The notes: a model not told the origin generated them from the sequence alone. A stretch of DNA of 64,000 nt from Sphingobacteriaceae bacterium (GCA_017745075.1 JAGIAD010000029.1:62001-126000); one strand, 5' to 3'. Counted from the first letter of the stretch, positions 1 through 8,701 are shown. Numbers and translations: made by a program.

Positions 1-674
1 CCTTCGGTGGCCATACTGCAAAAAGCAATGATCCCCAATAAAACCAAAACTCCCTGAGGCATGGTAAAAAACTTTGTTTTTTCTACCTGAACTCCGGGTT
101 TAGGGTTATGGTCTAATAATTTTTTCGAGCTGAACACTACATTTGTTAACGATATTAAAGCAATAATCCAAAAATGGGTATACATGCCCAATTTTAAATT
201 AACCAAGCCCAAAGCAATTAAAGCTCCTGTTAAATTCCCAATGCTCCAGGCTCCATGGAACGAACTCATAATCGGTTTGCCGTAATAATTTTCGCCTGCA
301 ACACCCTGTGTATTTAAGGCAATATTACAGAGGTTACCTGTGATACCAAACAGCACCAAAAAAGCGGCCAATTGCCAGCCTGCGGTGGCCAGTGCCAAAA
401 AGGTTAATGCAATGGCATAAAGTGGTGCAGTTGCCCTAAGCATTTTTTTACTGCCAAAATGGGTAGTGAGTTTTGCGGAAAAGAACATGGTGATGATCTG
501 CCCTGCAGGTAATGCAAAAAGAATAGATCCTAACTCGGCATCGTTTAAGCCCATAGAAGCTTTGAAAGTGGGTATCCTGCTGGCCCAGCTTGCAAAACAG
601 ACCCCTTGCATAAAATAAAAGGCTGATATGGCTAAACGCACTTGTTTTGGAGAACTTTGCACTACTACAGGCAT
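1..674 (-). CDS. MFS transporter, YbjJ-like (3' end outside window)
   Basis: The minus-strand frame is open from about 722 to the window edge and reads as a polytopic membrane protein. After a short polar start (MPVVVQSSPKQVR) comes a first membrane segment containing FASWASRIP, a signature I associate with the YbjJ-like branch of the major facilitator superfamily. Several hydrophobic segments and a PIMSSFHGAWSIGNLTGA stretch follow. The C-terminal half lies beyond position 1. I chose the ATG at 672-674; an in-frame TTG at 720-722 would add 16 polar residues. It lies about 160 bp downstream of tenA on the same strand with no clear terminator between, so it may belong to the thiD-tenA riboswitch operon. 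The substrate is unknown; a thiamin precursor is possible only by context. Confidence 0.8.
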   Translation of the reverse strand, partial: MPVVVQSSPKQVRLAISAFYFMQGVCFASWASRIPTFKASMGLNDAELGSILFALPAGQIITMFFSAKLTTHFGSKKMLRATAPLYAIALTFLALATAGWQLAAFLVLFGITGNLCNIALNTQGVAGENYYGKPIMSSFHGAWSIGNLTGALIALGLVNLKLGMYTHFWIIALISLTNVVFSSKKLLDHNPKPGVQVEKTKFFTMPQGVLVLLGIIAFCSMATE

Positions 675-834
675 ATTTTCTTGTTGAACTAAAATTTCCC
701 TGTCTTGCGTACTTTCTTCCAAAATTGATGTTATTAAGTAATGTATTGAGTTACAAAGTTCCTTAAATCTATTGGAAATACCGACTATTTTTTGATTTTA
801 TATCAACAAAATTGCAGCAGTAAGGGTTAAAATA

Positions 835-1488
835 TCAGATTTTCCATTTTTCCTGTTCGTAAGCGCTATCCCAAAACATCCATTCTAGCCGCGTGGCCAT
901 TTCAAAAACAGCCAACATTTTCTCCCGGGTTCCGGCATTAGTACCGGTAGCCAATTGATCGGTAATGGCAATCGCTTTTTCTACAGCAGCAGCAAATTCG
1001 GCACCGGCATACATGTCGATCCACCTTTTATAAGGGTTTTGATCACCTGTTTGCTGTGCAAAAATATAATCGCCCACAGCTTTATAAATCCAGAAACAGG
1101 GCAGAACAGCTGCTGCCGCAACCTCAACACTGGCATAAACTGCCTGGTTAAGTATATAATTGGTATATAAAAGTGTTGAGGGTGTGGGCTCCACCTTACC
1201 GGGCAAACCAAATTCTACAAAATAACTTTCATGTAAATGCTGTTCGGCAAAAATTGCTCCTGTAGAAAATCCGGCGTAAGCGAGTACCAGTTCAGCATTT
1301 TGCATACGTCCGCTAATGGTACTTAAAGTGCGTCCAAACTCAAGCAGGTAATAAGCATCCTGCGCTAAATAAAAAATAAATTTTTCTTTGGGTAAAGTGC
1401 CATTGCTCAGCTCGCTATTAAACGGCATGGTTAAAATTTGGTTATAAATGGGTTTAACCCTCTCCCATGCCTGCACGCTCCATTTCAT
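835..1488 (-). CDS. tenA: TenA family aminopyrimidine aminohydrolase (thiaminase II)
   Basis: 217 residues, the usual size of the all-helical TenA family. TenA enzymes hydrolyse damaged thiamin pyrimidine (aminomethyl-HMP) to HMP, which ThiD then phosphorylates, so this is a cytosolic salvage step. The expected residues are visible: Asp44 in AQDAYYLLEFGR, the nucleophile Cys131 in LPCFWIY, Tyr135, and Glu202 in RLEWMFWDSAYE. The start codon overlaps the end of thiD by 4 bp, so the two are almost certainly co-translated. Regulation should come from the TPP riboswitch upstream of thiD. Family call is firm; preference for aminopyrimidine over thiamin is inferred from family knowledge. Confidence 0.93.
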   Translation of the reverse strand: MKWSVQAWERVKPIYNQILTMPFNSELSNGTLPKEKFIFYLAQDAYYLLEFGRTLSTISGRMQNAELVLAYAGFSTGAIFAEQHLHESYFVEFGLPGKVEPTPSTLLYTNYILNQAVYASVEVAAAAVLPCFWIYKAVGDYIFAQQTGDQNPYKRWIDMYAGAEFAAAVEKAIAITDQLATGTNAGTREKMLAVFEMATRLEWMFWDSAYEQEKWKI

Positions 1489-2303
1489 TTTACAATTAAT
1501 TTTAAGGGGTTAAAAAAATGATTCAAGGGGCCATTTCCCTGTCCTGTTTTTACCTTACTGCCTGTTTCAAGGGCATTGCTGATGTATTGCTTACCATTTT
1601 TAACAGCTGTTAAAAGATCCTGGCCTTTTGCCATTCCGGCTGCTATTGCCGATGATAAGGTGCAACCCGTTCCGTGTAGATTTTTAGAGTTAATAAAGTT
1701 GCTTTCCAATATCACAGGGGCATCTTTTCCATTAATAAGAACATCGTAAATAATCGGCCCTACCAAATGACCTCCCTTTACCAGGACTGCCTTTGCCCCT
1801 TTTGCGATGATTTTCTTCCCTGCCGAAATCATATCATCGAGATTATTGATTTCTTGTCCTGAAAGGATTATAGCTTCATCAATATTCGGGGTAACCAGGC
1901 TTACCATCGGGAAAAGTCTTTCAATCAATTGGTTAACCGTGCCGTGTTCGATTAACCGGTGACCGCTTGTGGCAACCATTACAGGGTCTAAAATAACAGG
2001 AACGTATTGATTGTAGGCTTTTAATTCCGTTTCGATAACCTGTACGACTTCTGAGCTGTTGATCATCCCGATTTTAATGGCCACCGGCAATATATCTTCA
2101 AATACGGCCTGGAGCTGATCTTTAATAATTGCTGCCGGAATACCATGCACCGACTTCACCCCCACGGTATTCTGTGCGGTTACTGCAGTAATTACCGATG
2201 TACCAAAGCAACCCAGTGCTGAAAATGTTTTTAAATCGGCCTGGATACCTGCCCCACCCCCACTGTCAGAGCCGGCTACGGTTAAAACGTTAATATAATT
2301 CAT
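1485..2303 (-). CDS. thiD: hydroxymethylpyrimidine/phosphomethylpyrimidine kinase
   Basis: 272 residues, normal for ThiD of the ribokinase-like fold. ThiD phosphorylates HMP and HMP-P to HMP-PP, the pyrimidine half of thiamin phosphate. The N terminus VLTVAGSDSGGGAGIQADLK is the substrate-binding signature, DPVMVATSG lies at 106-114, VKGGH at 175-179, and the anion-hole GTGC motif at 211-214 ends in Cys214. It is the first gene of the unit thiD-tenA and overlaps tenA by 4 bp. A TPP riboswitch sits 83 bp upstream of the start, so expression should fall when thiamin pyrophosphate is plentiful. No thiE or thiM is present in the window, which fits a salvage unit. Confidence 0.96.
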   Translation of the reverse strand: MNYINVLTVAGSDSGGGAGIQADLKTFSALGCFGTSVITAVTAQNTVGVKSVHGIPAAIIKDQLQAVFEDILPVAIKIGMINSSEVVQVIETELKAYNQYVPVILDPVMVATSGHRLIEHGTVNQLIERLFPMVSLVTPNIDEAIILSGQEINNLDDMISAGKKIIAKGAKAVLVKGGHLVGPIIYDVLINGKDAPVILESNFINSKNLHGTGCTLSSAIAAGMAKGQDLLTAVKNGKQYISNALETGSKVKTGQGNGPLNHFFNPLKLIVK

Positions 2304-2385
2304 AAAAAAGACTTCTTTTTGTATACAACTTCAGGAGTCTTCAAATGCAGAATGCATGATATGCAGCTTGTGCAGACAAACTAAT

Positions 2386-2536
2386 TTCCTACGCCGGCAT
2401 TATCCGGATCAGGTCCATTCGAGGTTGATGGCTGGAGGGTTTTAAGGCTGAAGGAATTACCCTCTACCTTTTTACCTTCTACCTTTAACCTCAAAAAGGG
2501 TATATTCTCAGCCAACGATTTGAAGGCACCCCTAAA
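2386..2536 (-). promoter_or_regulatory. TPP riboswitch (THI element) with a long internal insertion
   Basis: Read on the minus strand the aptamer core is clear: AGGGGTGCC, then GGCTGAGA followed by ATATACCC, and at the 3' side CCTGATCCGGATAATGCC and GGCGTAGGAAA. These are the signature blocks of the thi box (Rfam RF00059 by knowledge). Between ACCC and CCTGATCC, where only a few bases are usual, about 80 nt are inserted. The insert can fold by itself: GAGGTT pairs with AACCTC, and inside that GAGGGT pairs with ACCCTC. Downstream, AAGACT (2326-2331) and AGTCTT with a T run lie just before the thiD ATG and may be the expression platform. Confidence 0.93.
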
Positions 2537-2605
2537 GTTTTATTTTATGCTGCAATATAGGGCTTAGTTTTTATTCTTTGTTTACAGAAATAAATTATAT
2601 ACAAA

Positions 2606-2633
2606 ACAAAAAGCCCCGGTGTAAAACCGGGGC
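2606..2633 (-). terminator. Rho-independent terminator of the 2646-4193 gene
   Basis: On the minus strand an 8-bp perfect stem GCCCCGGT/ACCGGGGC with a 5-nt loop is followed by TTTTTGTTTTG. It sits 13 bp past the stop codon of the choice-of-anchor lipoprotein gene. Confidence 0.9.
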
Positions 2634-2645
2634 CTGGAGAGTCGA

Positions 2646-4193
2646 CTATATTTTATCGGGCTGATAGAACCGAACGGTACCATCTGCTTCATTAGAAACA
2701 ATTAATAAGCTTCTTCCGTTAGGGCTGTCTTTTGGTTTCACAAATAATAAACCTTCGGGTGCATCGCCTGTAGAGAATAACTGAACAAATGTTGGTGCTG
2801 CCGGATTGGTAACATTATAAATAGCAATGGCATCGGCGCGTTCCATACCTATAAAAGCCAGGGTTTGCCCGTTTACCTGCGCTACGGTTACACTTTCTAC
2901 CTCTACACCTTTATTATCTGAGCGATCATCGTCATATTTACCGGCATCGATTACATGTTGTTCTAAATCTTTACCAATATTGGCTATCAAAGCCCCGGTA
3001 TTTGCATTAAGGATGCTAACACTTCTTCCGCCGGTAGCATATAATTCCTGGTATACCTTATTGGTACCCACCATGGTATAACCAACAGTATTGGTTACGG
3101 TAAGCCGCCCTAAATTAGCATCTAACTGCAGCGTTGCGGCATTCGGAAATTTAACGGGATCCAATAAAAGATCTTTTACACGCACTTCTTCTTTTGCATC
3201 TTTCGGGCTATAGTCTTGCCTGGTATCCCCCTCATTGGCTAAAGCCAGGTAAGCTGTACCGCCAGTGGTAAAATACGAAATTGCATCTGGCAGGTAATAA
3301 GCCTTGATTGGCCAGATGCCCAGCAGTTTTTTATTGTCTTTATCGCTTACATCGAAAGCATTTTCGGCCAAACTGATATCTCTTGTACCTAAAGGATTAA
3401 TCTTGGTAATGGTTCCGGCAACGATATCAACCTCTGCAACACCATTGTTTTCCTGTAAGGTTACATAAGCTTTTTTAGAATCGCTGCTTACTGCGATATA
3501 TTCTGGCTCAATGTCCTGTGTAAAACTTGCATTGTAGCCATAAATCCTGAAACCACCAGCAAGCAACGCCGCTTTTTGCGATTCGAAAGCCGAGAAATCT
3601 ACTGTTTTTACCGAATAGTTATCTTTAATATTGATGATTGAAACAGAGCCTTTAGGATCAACCGTATAAGCCAGGTTTGGCTCGCCCTCATTGGCTGATA
3701 GAATGTAATTCCCATCAGGACTAAATGTTACCATATCAGGCATGGCACCAACGGTAATCTTTTTAACTTCTGATAAGTCGGAGGTTTTTAATACGACAAC
3801 ATCACCATTTCCCTGCCGATCTGCGCCATTTAAAGCTATGGCCAATAATCCGTTACTAACTGCCACACTATTGATCCCTGCGTTACCCGCATAGGTTAAA
3901 GTTTTTAACTTGCTAACGGTGGGATATTTACTCATGTCCACCACATCAACCTTGGTGCCGCCATCGTTACTTACTACAAATAATTGTTTTGTTGAAGGAT
4001 CGTAGGCAGAAATTTCTGAAGCAAACTCTCCACCCAGATCGATAGATGCAATTTCTTTAAAGCTGTCTATTTTTTCAGGAACAACGGATTCGGTTGGAGG
4101 ATCTACAATAGGATCATCTTTTGGATCTTTTTTGCAGGCAGCAAATGCCAATGATGCAATCAGGATTGCACAAAACAGTTTTTTACAGTTCAT
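2646..4193 (-). CDS. choice-of-anchor I family lipoprotein (beta-propeller-like)
   Basis: 515 residues. The start has a lipoprotein signal peptide ending LAFAAC, with Cys20 followed by KK, so it should be lipid-anchored. The body is a series of beta-rich blade-like segments such as LFVVSNDGGTKVDVVDM, NYILSANEGEPN and AYLALANEGDTRQDY. The conserved C-terminal block YDDDRSDNKGVEVESVTV and IGMERADAIAIYNV is typical of the choice-of-anchor I family (phytase-like or alkaline-phosphatase-associated beta-propellers). The substrate is not known. It has its own terminator and is monocistronic. An alternative name would be LVIVD/YncE-like surface propeller. Confidence 0.85.
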   Translation of the reverse strand: MNCKKLFCAILIASLAFAACKKDPKDDPIVDPPTESVVPEKIDSFKEIASIDLGGEFASEISAYDPSTKQLFVVSNDGGTKVDVVDMSKYPTVSKLKTLTYAGNAGINSVAVSNGLLAIALNGADRQGNGDVVVLKTSDLSEVKKITVGAMPDMVTFSPDGNYILSANEGEPNLAYTVDPKGSVSIINIKDNYSVKTVDFSAFESQKAALLAGGFRIYGYNASFTQDIEPEYIAVSSDSKKAYVTLQENNGVAEVDIVAGTITKINPLGTRDISLAENAFDVSDKDNKKLLGIWPIKAYYLPDAISYFTTGGTAYLALANEGDTRQDYSPKDAKEEVRVKDLLLDPVKFPNAATLQLDANLGRLTVTNTVGYTMVGTNKVYQELYATGGRSVSILNANTGALIANIGKDLEQHVIDAGKYDDDRSDNKGVEVESVTVAQVNGQTLAFIGMERADAIAIYNVTNPAAPTFVQLFSTGDAPEGLLFVKPKDSPNGRSLLIVSNEADGTVRFYQPDKI

Positions 4194-4560
4194 GGTTTAT
4201 TTATTATCTGAACCGCAAAATAAATTTGTAAAACGCTGTTTTTCAAGCAGTGTAGGTTATCATTTGGTTAAGGAATTGTGAAGAAAGCTGAAAGACTAAA
4301 GCAAAAAGCAGGGAACTGACAGTTTGTTAACTGCGCTGGGTTTTGCATGAGGGATAGCAGTGTAAATCCTTTTGTTGCCAGCTTGAGCGCAGTCGAAAGC
4401 AAAACAAAAGATTTCAACGAATAGCCCGACCCTTGTGCAGCTTGGGGCATGCCAAAAAAATATTTGATACGAAAAAAAGCCGACAATTGCTTATCGGCTT
4501 TCTGAATATTTAGTCATGCTTCCCTACCGGTTAACCCGAAGTTCAGCAAACGTTTTTATA
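4194..4560. other. intergenic region, 367 bp, no gene recognised
   Basis: It holds the lpdA terminator at 4473-4502 and, near 4381-4402, a fragment reading TTGAGCGCAGTCGAAAGC, which resembles the ends of dispersed repeats seen elsewhere in the window. A 72-codon open frame on the minus strand (4268-4486) runs through the terminator hairpin and has no family features, so I do not count it as a gene. Confidence 0.5.
4473..4502 (-). terminator. Rho-independent terminator of lpdA
   Basis: On the minus strand AAAGCCGA and TCGGCTTT form a stem around a 10-nt loop and are followed by a run of seven T. It lies about 60 bp past the lpdA stop codon. Confidence 0.82.
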
Positions 4561-5967
4561 TTAAATGTGTATCGCTCTATTATCAGTCGCGGCAAGTGCA
4601 GCTTCTTTTAATGCTTCGGTATAGGTTGGGTGAGCATGGCAGGTACGCGCAATATCTTCAGCAGATGCACGGAATTCCATCGCGATAACCGCTTCAGCAA
4701 TCATATCAGCTGCACGTGGACCTATCATGTGTACACCTAAAACTTCGTCGGTAGCAGCATCTGCCAAAACTTTAATGAAACCATCGGTATCCATACTGGC
4801 TTTCGCACGTCCGCTGGCTTTGAACGGGAACGAGCCTGCTTTATATTTTACTCCTTTTTCTTTTAACTGCTCTTCGGTTAAACCTACAGAAGCAACTTCT
4901 GGCCAGGTATAAACCACTCCTGGAATCAGGTTATAATTGATATGTGGTTTTTGGCCGGCAATGGTTTCGGCAACATAAGTACCTTCATCTTCTGCTTTGT
5001 GTGCCAGCATGGCTCCCGTAATTACATCACCAATGGCATACACACCTTTAACCGAAGTTTCCAAATGTTCGTTAACCGGGATTTTTTTACCTCTTTCTTC
5101 AACAGTAATACCAATTTTATCTAAGCCTAAACCTTCTGTATAGGCGGTACGGCCAACAGCAACGATGCAGTAATCGGCTTCTAAAGAAATACTTTCGCCC
5201 TTTGGTGTTTCGGCAGTAACGGTTACGGTTTTACCTTTAGTGGTAGCACCAGTAACTTTGTGCCCCATATAAAACTCCATACCCAGGGTTTTCTTTAACA
5301 CACGCTGAAGTTCTTTACCCAGACCAGCATCCATGGTAGCAATAATAGATGGTAAAAATTCTACCACTGAAACTTTTGTACCCAAACGTGCGTAAACCGA
5401 ACCTAATTCTAGGCCAATTACACCACCACCGATAATAACCATTGTTTTGGGTACTTCTTTAATATTTAAAGCCTCGGTTGAGGTAATAATACGTTTTTTA
5501 TCGATTGGTAAAAATGGTAAGGCTGTTGGTTTAGAACCCGTAGCAATAATAACGTTTTTAGCCGATAAGGTTTCTGTAGAACCATCAGCTTTGGTTACCA
5601 GGATGGTATTTTTATCTACAAAAGAACCTACACCTTCGTAAGAATCGATTTTATTTTTCTTGAACAAATAGGTAATACCTGCTGTATTTTGAGCAACAAC
5701 ATCGTCTTTACGGGCGATCATCTGCTTCATATCAACTTTTAAATCTTTTAAGTTGATACCGTGGGTGCCAAATGTATGGGCAGCGTTATGGAAATGCTCT
5801 GAAGAATCTAACAAAGCCTTAGATGGGATACAGCCCACATTTAAGCAGGTACCTCCGAAAGTTTTATATTTTTCTACTACTGCAGTTTTTAAACCTAACT
5901 GAGCACAACGGATTGCGCCTACATAACCGCCCGGCCCTGAACCGATAACAACGACATCGTATTGCAT
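4561..5967 (-). CDS. lpdA: dihydrolipoyl dehydrogenase (E3)
   Basis: 468 residues, standard length. It reoxidises dihydrolipoamide of 2-oxoacid dehydrogenase complexes and the glycine cleavage system, passing electrons to NAD+ through FAD. Seen: FAD motif VVVIGSGPGGYVGA at 5-18, redox disulfide Cys41/Cys46 in GGTCLNVGCIPSK, NAD motif MVIIGGGVIGLELGS near 176-190, the second FAD motif VYAIGDV, and the C-terminal catalytic dyad His446-Glu451 in HPTYTE. The glycine cleavage T protein gene (gcvT) lies 43 kb away in the same window, and E3 serves that system too. No E1 or E2 gene is adjacent, so this is probably a stand-alone E3 shared by several complexes. Confidence 0.97.
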   Translation of the reverse strand: MQYDVVVIGSGPGGYVGAIRCAQLGLKTAVVEKYKTFGGTCLNVGCIPSKALLDSSEHFHNAAHTFGTHGINLKDLKVDMKQMIARKDDVVAQNTAGITYLFKKNKIDSYEGVGSFVDKNTILVTKADGSTETLSAKNVIIATGSKPTALPFLPIDKKRIITSTEALNIKEVPKTMVIIGGGVIGLELGSVYARLGTKVSVVEFLPSIIATMDAGLGKELQRVLKKTLGMEFYMGHKVTGATTKGKTVTVTAETPKGESISLEADYCIVAVGRTAYTEGLGLDKIGITVEERGKKIPVNEHLETSVKGVYAIGDVITGAMLAHKAEDEGTYVAETIAGQKPHINYNLIPGVVYTWPEVASVGLTEEQLKEKGVKYKAGSFPFKASGRAKASMDTDGFIKVLADAATDEVLGVHMIGPRAADMIAEAVIAMEFRASAEDIARTCHAHPTYTEALKEAALAATDNRAIHI

Positions 5968-6138
5968 AATTTCTTGATAATTTTAATTAGCCAAATGTAG
6001 GGAAAAAAGGCGGAAAGCTGAAAGCGAATTGGCCAATTGTCGATCGCCGATCAGTTCATTGTCAAGGGCTCACGATCCATATCGGTTAGCCCGAAGTCGG
6101 CAGTTCATAACCAGAAGCAGGCTGACCGGTTCAATGGA

Positions 6139-6225
6139 TTAATGAACAATAATATTCAATCAATCAATAACCAATTGGTGGTTAGTAGTAACCAATGAAC
6201 TAATGACCAATAACCAATGAACCAA
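6139..6225. repeat. low-complexity CCAAT/AATGA direct repeats
   Basis: The stretch before the VOC gene stop is built from variants of AATGAAC, AATGACC and AATAACC repeated with small changes, together with a short inverted motif AACCAATTGGT. No coding potential is seen. It may be a decayed tandem repeat. Confidence 0.45.
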
Positions 6226-6226
6226 C

Positions 6227-6583
6227 CTAAACTCCTTGACCGAAGGTAAGCAGATTACTGTCGGGATCGAGCATAGCGAATTCTTTTTGTCCCCAGGGCT
6301 TTATCTGCAGATGGCCATCAGGATGTATCCCATTTTTAATGCCTAGCATAGCTTTATAAAGTGTTTCGATGTCATTGGTACGGATATAAACCTGACCATA
6401 GTTTTCTTTAGGGTTTAGGGCTTCAAATTCGAAAAAATGAATCTGGATATTATCTTTTTGTAAAATCAGGTAATCTTTAAAGTCAGCTTCACCAACATCT
6501 TTAAAACCTAAATTATTCACATAAAAATCCTTCGTGATTCTTTTATTGCGCATTGGAAGTTTTGGGTTAATTTCTGTAAGCAT
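6227..6583 (-). CDS. VOC family protein (glyoxalase/bleomycin resistance-like)
   Basis: 118 residues with the paired beta-alpha-beta-beta-beta layout of the vicinal oxygen chelate fold. Typical pieces are the first strand region NPKLPMRNKRITKDFYVNNLGF, IQIHFFEFEAL in the middle, VYIRTNDIETLY at the start of the second half and EFAMLDPDSNLLTFGQ at the end. Such proteins bind metals or bind small toxic compounds; bleomycin-binding homologues have no catalytic role. The substrate here is unknown. It is followed upstream by a Crp-type regulator on the same strand 63 bp away, so the two may be linked, but this is only proximity. Confidence 0.85.
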   Translation of the reverse strand: MLTEINPKLPMRNKRITKDFYVNNLGFKDVGEADFKDYLILQKDNIQIHFFEFEALNPKENYGQVYIRTNDIETLYKAMLGIKNGIHPDGHLQIKPWGQKEFAMLDPDSNLLTFGQGV

Positions 6584-6646
6584 ATCTTTTTTTTAACAAA
6601 AGTGTATAATTTCAAGGGAAACTACACTTGATCGAAATCAGGAAAT

Positions 6647-7195
6647 TTAATGGTTTGCCCTTACCCGGCTCAGTGTTTCGGGGGCAATTTTAAGATAGGA
6701 AGCAATCATTTTTACTGGAAAAACCTGTACTATAAGCGGTTTAACATTTTTGATGTAATTGTATTTTTGGATAGGATTAAACGAACTGTCGAAAAGATAC
6801 GTCCTGGTGCTGGTTTGATTAAAAATTTTTGCAAGGAATAAAAAAGATGGTGATCTGGCAATTAAGGAGTGCAGGTTACTTAAACTTAACTCGATTACTT
6901 CAGATTTTTCGAAGGCCTTGATCGTGGTTTCAGATGCGCGCTGCTCAATCAGGCTGGTATGGTTAAACATCCACTCGTTTGTGACATGTAAATCGATAAT
7001 GGTCTCTGCGATTCCGTTACTTTGATACTGAAAAAAAGATCCCGACAAAATAAAATAAACAGATTGGCAAATCGCTCCCCGTTCCAATATTATTTCATTT
7101 TTCCTGAACGTTCTTTGTACAATGTGTTCTCGGAACTTAAGGATATCATTGGATGAAAACTGCCCTAAACTGCTCAAAATTTCTTTTATCAACAT
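6647..7195 (-). CDS. Crp/Fnr family transcriptional regulator
   Basis: 182 residues from the ATG at 7195; a GTG four codons upstream (7207) is possible but less likely. The N-terminal part is a cyclic-nucleotide-binding-like beta-roll: RTFRKNEIILERGAICQSVYFILSGSFFQY at about 32-60. The C-terminal part has a winged-helix recognition segment (MIASYLKIAPETLSRVRANH). This short type with FIPxxKYxxF-like linker is abundant in Bacteroidota; most members lack conserved cAMP contacts, so the ligand is unknown. It might control the neighbouring VOC gene. No DNA site could be assigned. Confidence 0.88.
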   Translation of the reverse strand: MLIKEILSSLGQFSSNDILKFREHIVQRTFRKNEIILERGAICQSVYFILSGSFFQYQSNGIAETIIDLHVTNEWMFNHTSLIEQRASETTIKAFEKSEVIELSLSNLHSLIARSPSFLFLAKIFNQTSTRTYLFDSSFNPIQKYNYIKNVKPLIVQVFPVKMIASYLKIAPETLSRVRANH

Positions 7196-7256
7196 GTTAA
7201 AACCCACTTAACAAGATGGAATTACCGATTACAATATAGTCTTTTTTCAAGATATC

Positions 7257-7282
7257 AAAAAAGGCTGGCATTTCTACCAGCC
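7257..7282 (-). terminator. Rho-independent terminator downstream of the 7375-7917 gene
   Basis: On the minus strand GGCTGG and CCAGCC pair around an 8-nt loop and are followed by six T. It is about 95 bp past the stop of the beta-barrel gene. Confidence 0.75.
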
Positions 7283-7374
7283 CCAATCCTAAACAAACAT
7301 TGAAGAGCTATTTCTCTAATTCAGCCTTTGCTTCGCAGGCAGCTTTTTAAGCACTGTCAAAGGCACTATTTATT

Positions 7375-7917
7375 TTAAAATTTAAACGCGACCCCAATAT
7401 TTAATAATGAGAGACTCTGATAACCCAATTCGGAGTAAATAGCCGTACTGGACCCGATGTAATATTTGCCGCCTGCATAAAGGCCAAAACCCAAACCACT
7501 TGCGGTACCACTAATATTGTTTTGGTTATCGCTAATACTTACGGTTACATAACCAAGACTAGCCCCGCCATAAAGATCAAATTTTGGATTAATATTAAGC
7601 AGCTCGTTAAAATGGTACGAACCCCTTGCCCCTATATAAACGGCGCTTTCTTTAAATGTATAGTTATAACCATCATATTTAGAACTTGCATACGAAACCT
7701 GTCCGCCAACACTGATCGCATCGGTTACACCCCTTTCGTAACTGATGGATGGATTAACGGGTAAAGATGAACTATAACCCGACCCAAAAAACGGGCTGCC
7801 AATACCAACGCCGATATTAAACAGGTTATCGCCTTTGCTAAATGAAGATTTAGACTGTGCGTTAACTATTGATACGGAAAAGATAAATAAAGCAATAAAT
7901 AATAGTTGTTTTTTCAT
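7375..7917 (-). CDS. outer membrane beta-barrel protein
   Basis: 180 residues. A signal peptide MKKQLLFIALFIFSVSIVNAQ (cleavage after Ala20) is followed by alternating polar/apolar strands rich in Gly, Tyr and Ser, such as ISVGGQVSYASSKYDGYNYTF, AVYIGARGSYHF and GLYAGGKYYIGSSTAIYSELGYQ. It ends in a terminal strand finishing with Phe (LNIGVAFKF), the usual C-terminal residue of outer-membrane barrels. The size suggests eight strands. The role is unknown. It has its own terminator. Confidence 0.82.
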   Translation of the reverse strand: MKKQLLFIALFIFSVSIVNAQSKSSFSKGDNLFNIGVGIGSPFFGSGYSSSLPVNPSISYERGVTDAISVGGQVSYASSKYDGYNYTFKESAVYIGARGSYHFNELLNINPKFDLYGGASLGYVTVSISDNQNNISGTASGLGFGLYAGGKYYIGSSTAIYSELGYQSLSLLNIGVAFKF

Positions 7918-7956
7918 GTTTGATTTATTAATTATATTTAAATGGTTTATGCATTT

Positions 7957-7994
7957 AAAAAATTAGCTGGAGCATAGCGCCACGCCCCAGCTAA
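7957..7994 (-). terminator. Rho-independent terminator of the DUF2306 gene
   Basis: On the minus strand TTAGCTGG pairs with CCAGCTAA around a GC-rich 16-nt interior, followed by TTTTTT. It is about 100 bp past the stop at 8093. Confidence 0.7.
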
Positions 7995-8092
7995 CCGAGT
8001 GCATTTTTAGATTTGATAAGAAGATTTACAAAAGATTAGCAGGCAGATAAAATTCCAGCGCTAAAGTTGGTCCTGTGGCCAGGTAATCCGGT

Positions 8093-8701
8093 TTATTTTA
8101 CTGCGGCTTTCCTGTTGATTAAGTATGCAACAAACAAATTGGGAACCCAGCTTAACCATGCAACAATAAGGTAGGCTTTTAAAAAATTGCCAAACAACAT
8201 GGTTAGCAATGGAAGCCATATTCTTAAAGTTACTGCAGCAAAACAGGCTGCATAGCTGTAAACCATCATTTTTTGATGTTGATCGATCTTTTTGGCCTTA
8301 ATGTATAAATAAGCCTTTGCAGTGGTGTAAAACCAAACAAGGCCTAAGGTGATAAAACCCAACGACGTGATAAAACCACCCGTTGCAAAAAAACCGATAT
8401 AAACACCCGCCAATGAGCTTAGCATCACCGCTACCAGATAAACCATACCAATATTCCGGTGTAGCTTAATATACTTTACCCTGATTTTGGAACTGAACTG
8501 TATCCATCCGGTAAGTAAGGCAATACCCCCAAAAATGATGTGTGTGTAAAAACCAACGTTCCAAAAAATGTTAGCCAGCAGTACTGCCGATTTGGAGTTT
8601 AACAATCCAAACTTCCTGTCTACAAAAAAATAAATAGCCGGATATAAACCTATTAAGGTTGCAAAAACTGCAAATAAAATCCATAATCCCTTTTTTGCCA
8701 C
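8093..8701 (-). CDS. DUF2306 domain-containing membrane protein
   Basis: 202 residues with about six membrane segments. The DUF2306 core is recognisable: HIIFGGIALLTGWIQF, LHRNIGMVYLVAVM, a segment with GFITLGLVWFYTTAKAYLYIKAKKIDQHQKMMVYSY, and RIWLPLL near the end. Conserved His residues in TM2-TM5 (HIIFGG, LHRNIG, DQHQKMM) hint at metal or haem contact, but no function is established for the family to my knowledge. It is in the same orientation as the lipoprotein gene upstream (42 bp gap), so they may share a transcript. Confidence 0.88.
   Translation of the reverse strand: MAKKGLWILFAVFATLIGLYPAIYFFVDRKFGLLNSKSAVLLANIFWNVGFYTHIIFGGIALLTGWIQFSSKIRVKYIKLHRNIGMVYLVAVMLSSLAGVYIGFFATGGFITSLGFITLGLVWFYTTAKAYLYIKAKKIDQHQKMMVYSYAACFAAVTLRIWLPLLTMLFGNFLKAYLIVAWLSWVPNLFVAYLINRKAAVK

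Noticed and set aside
4268..4486. 72-codon open frame on the minus strand
   Set aside because: It runs through the lpdA terminator hairpin and repeat fragments and has no family features.
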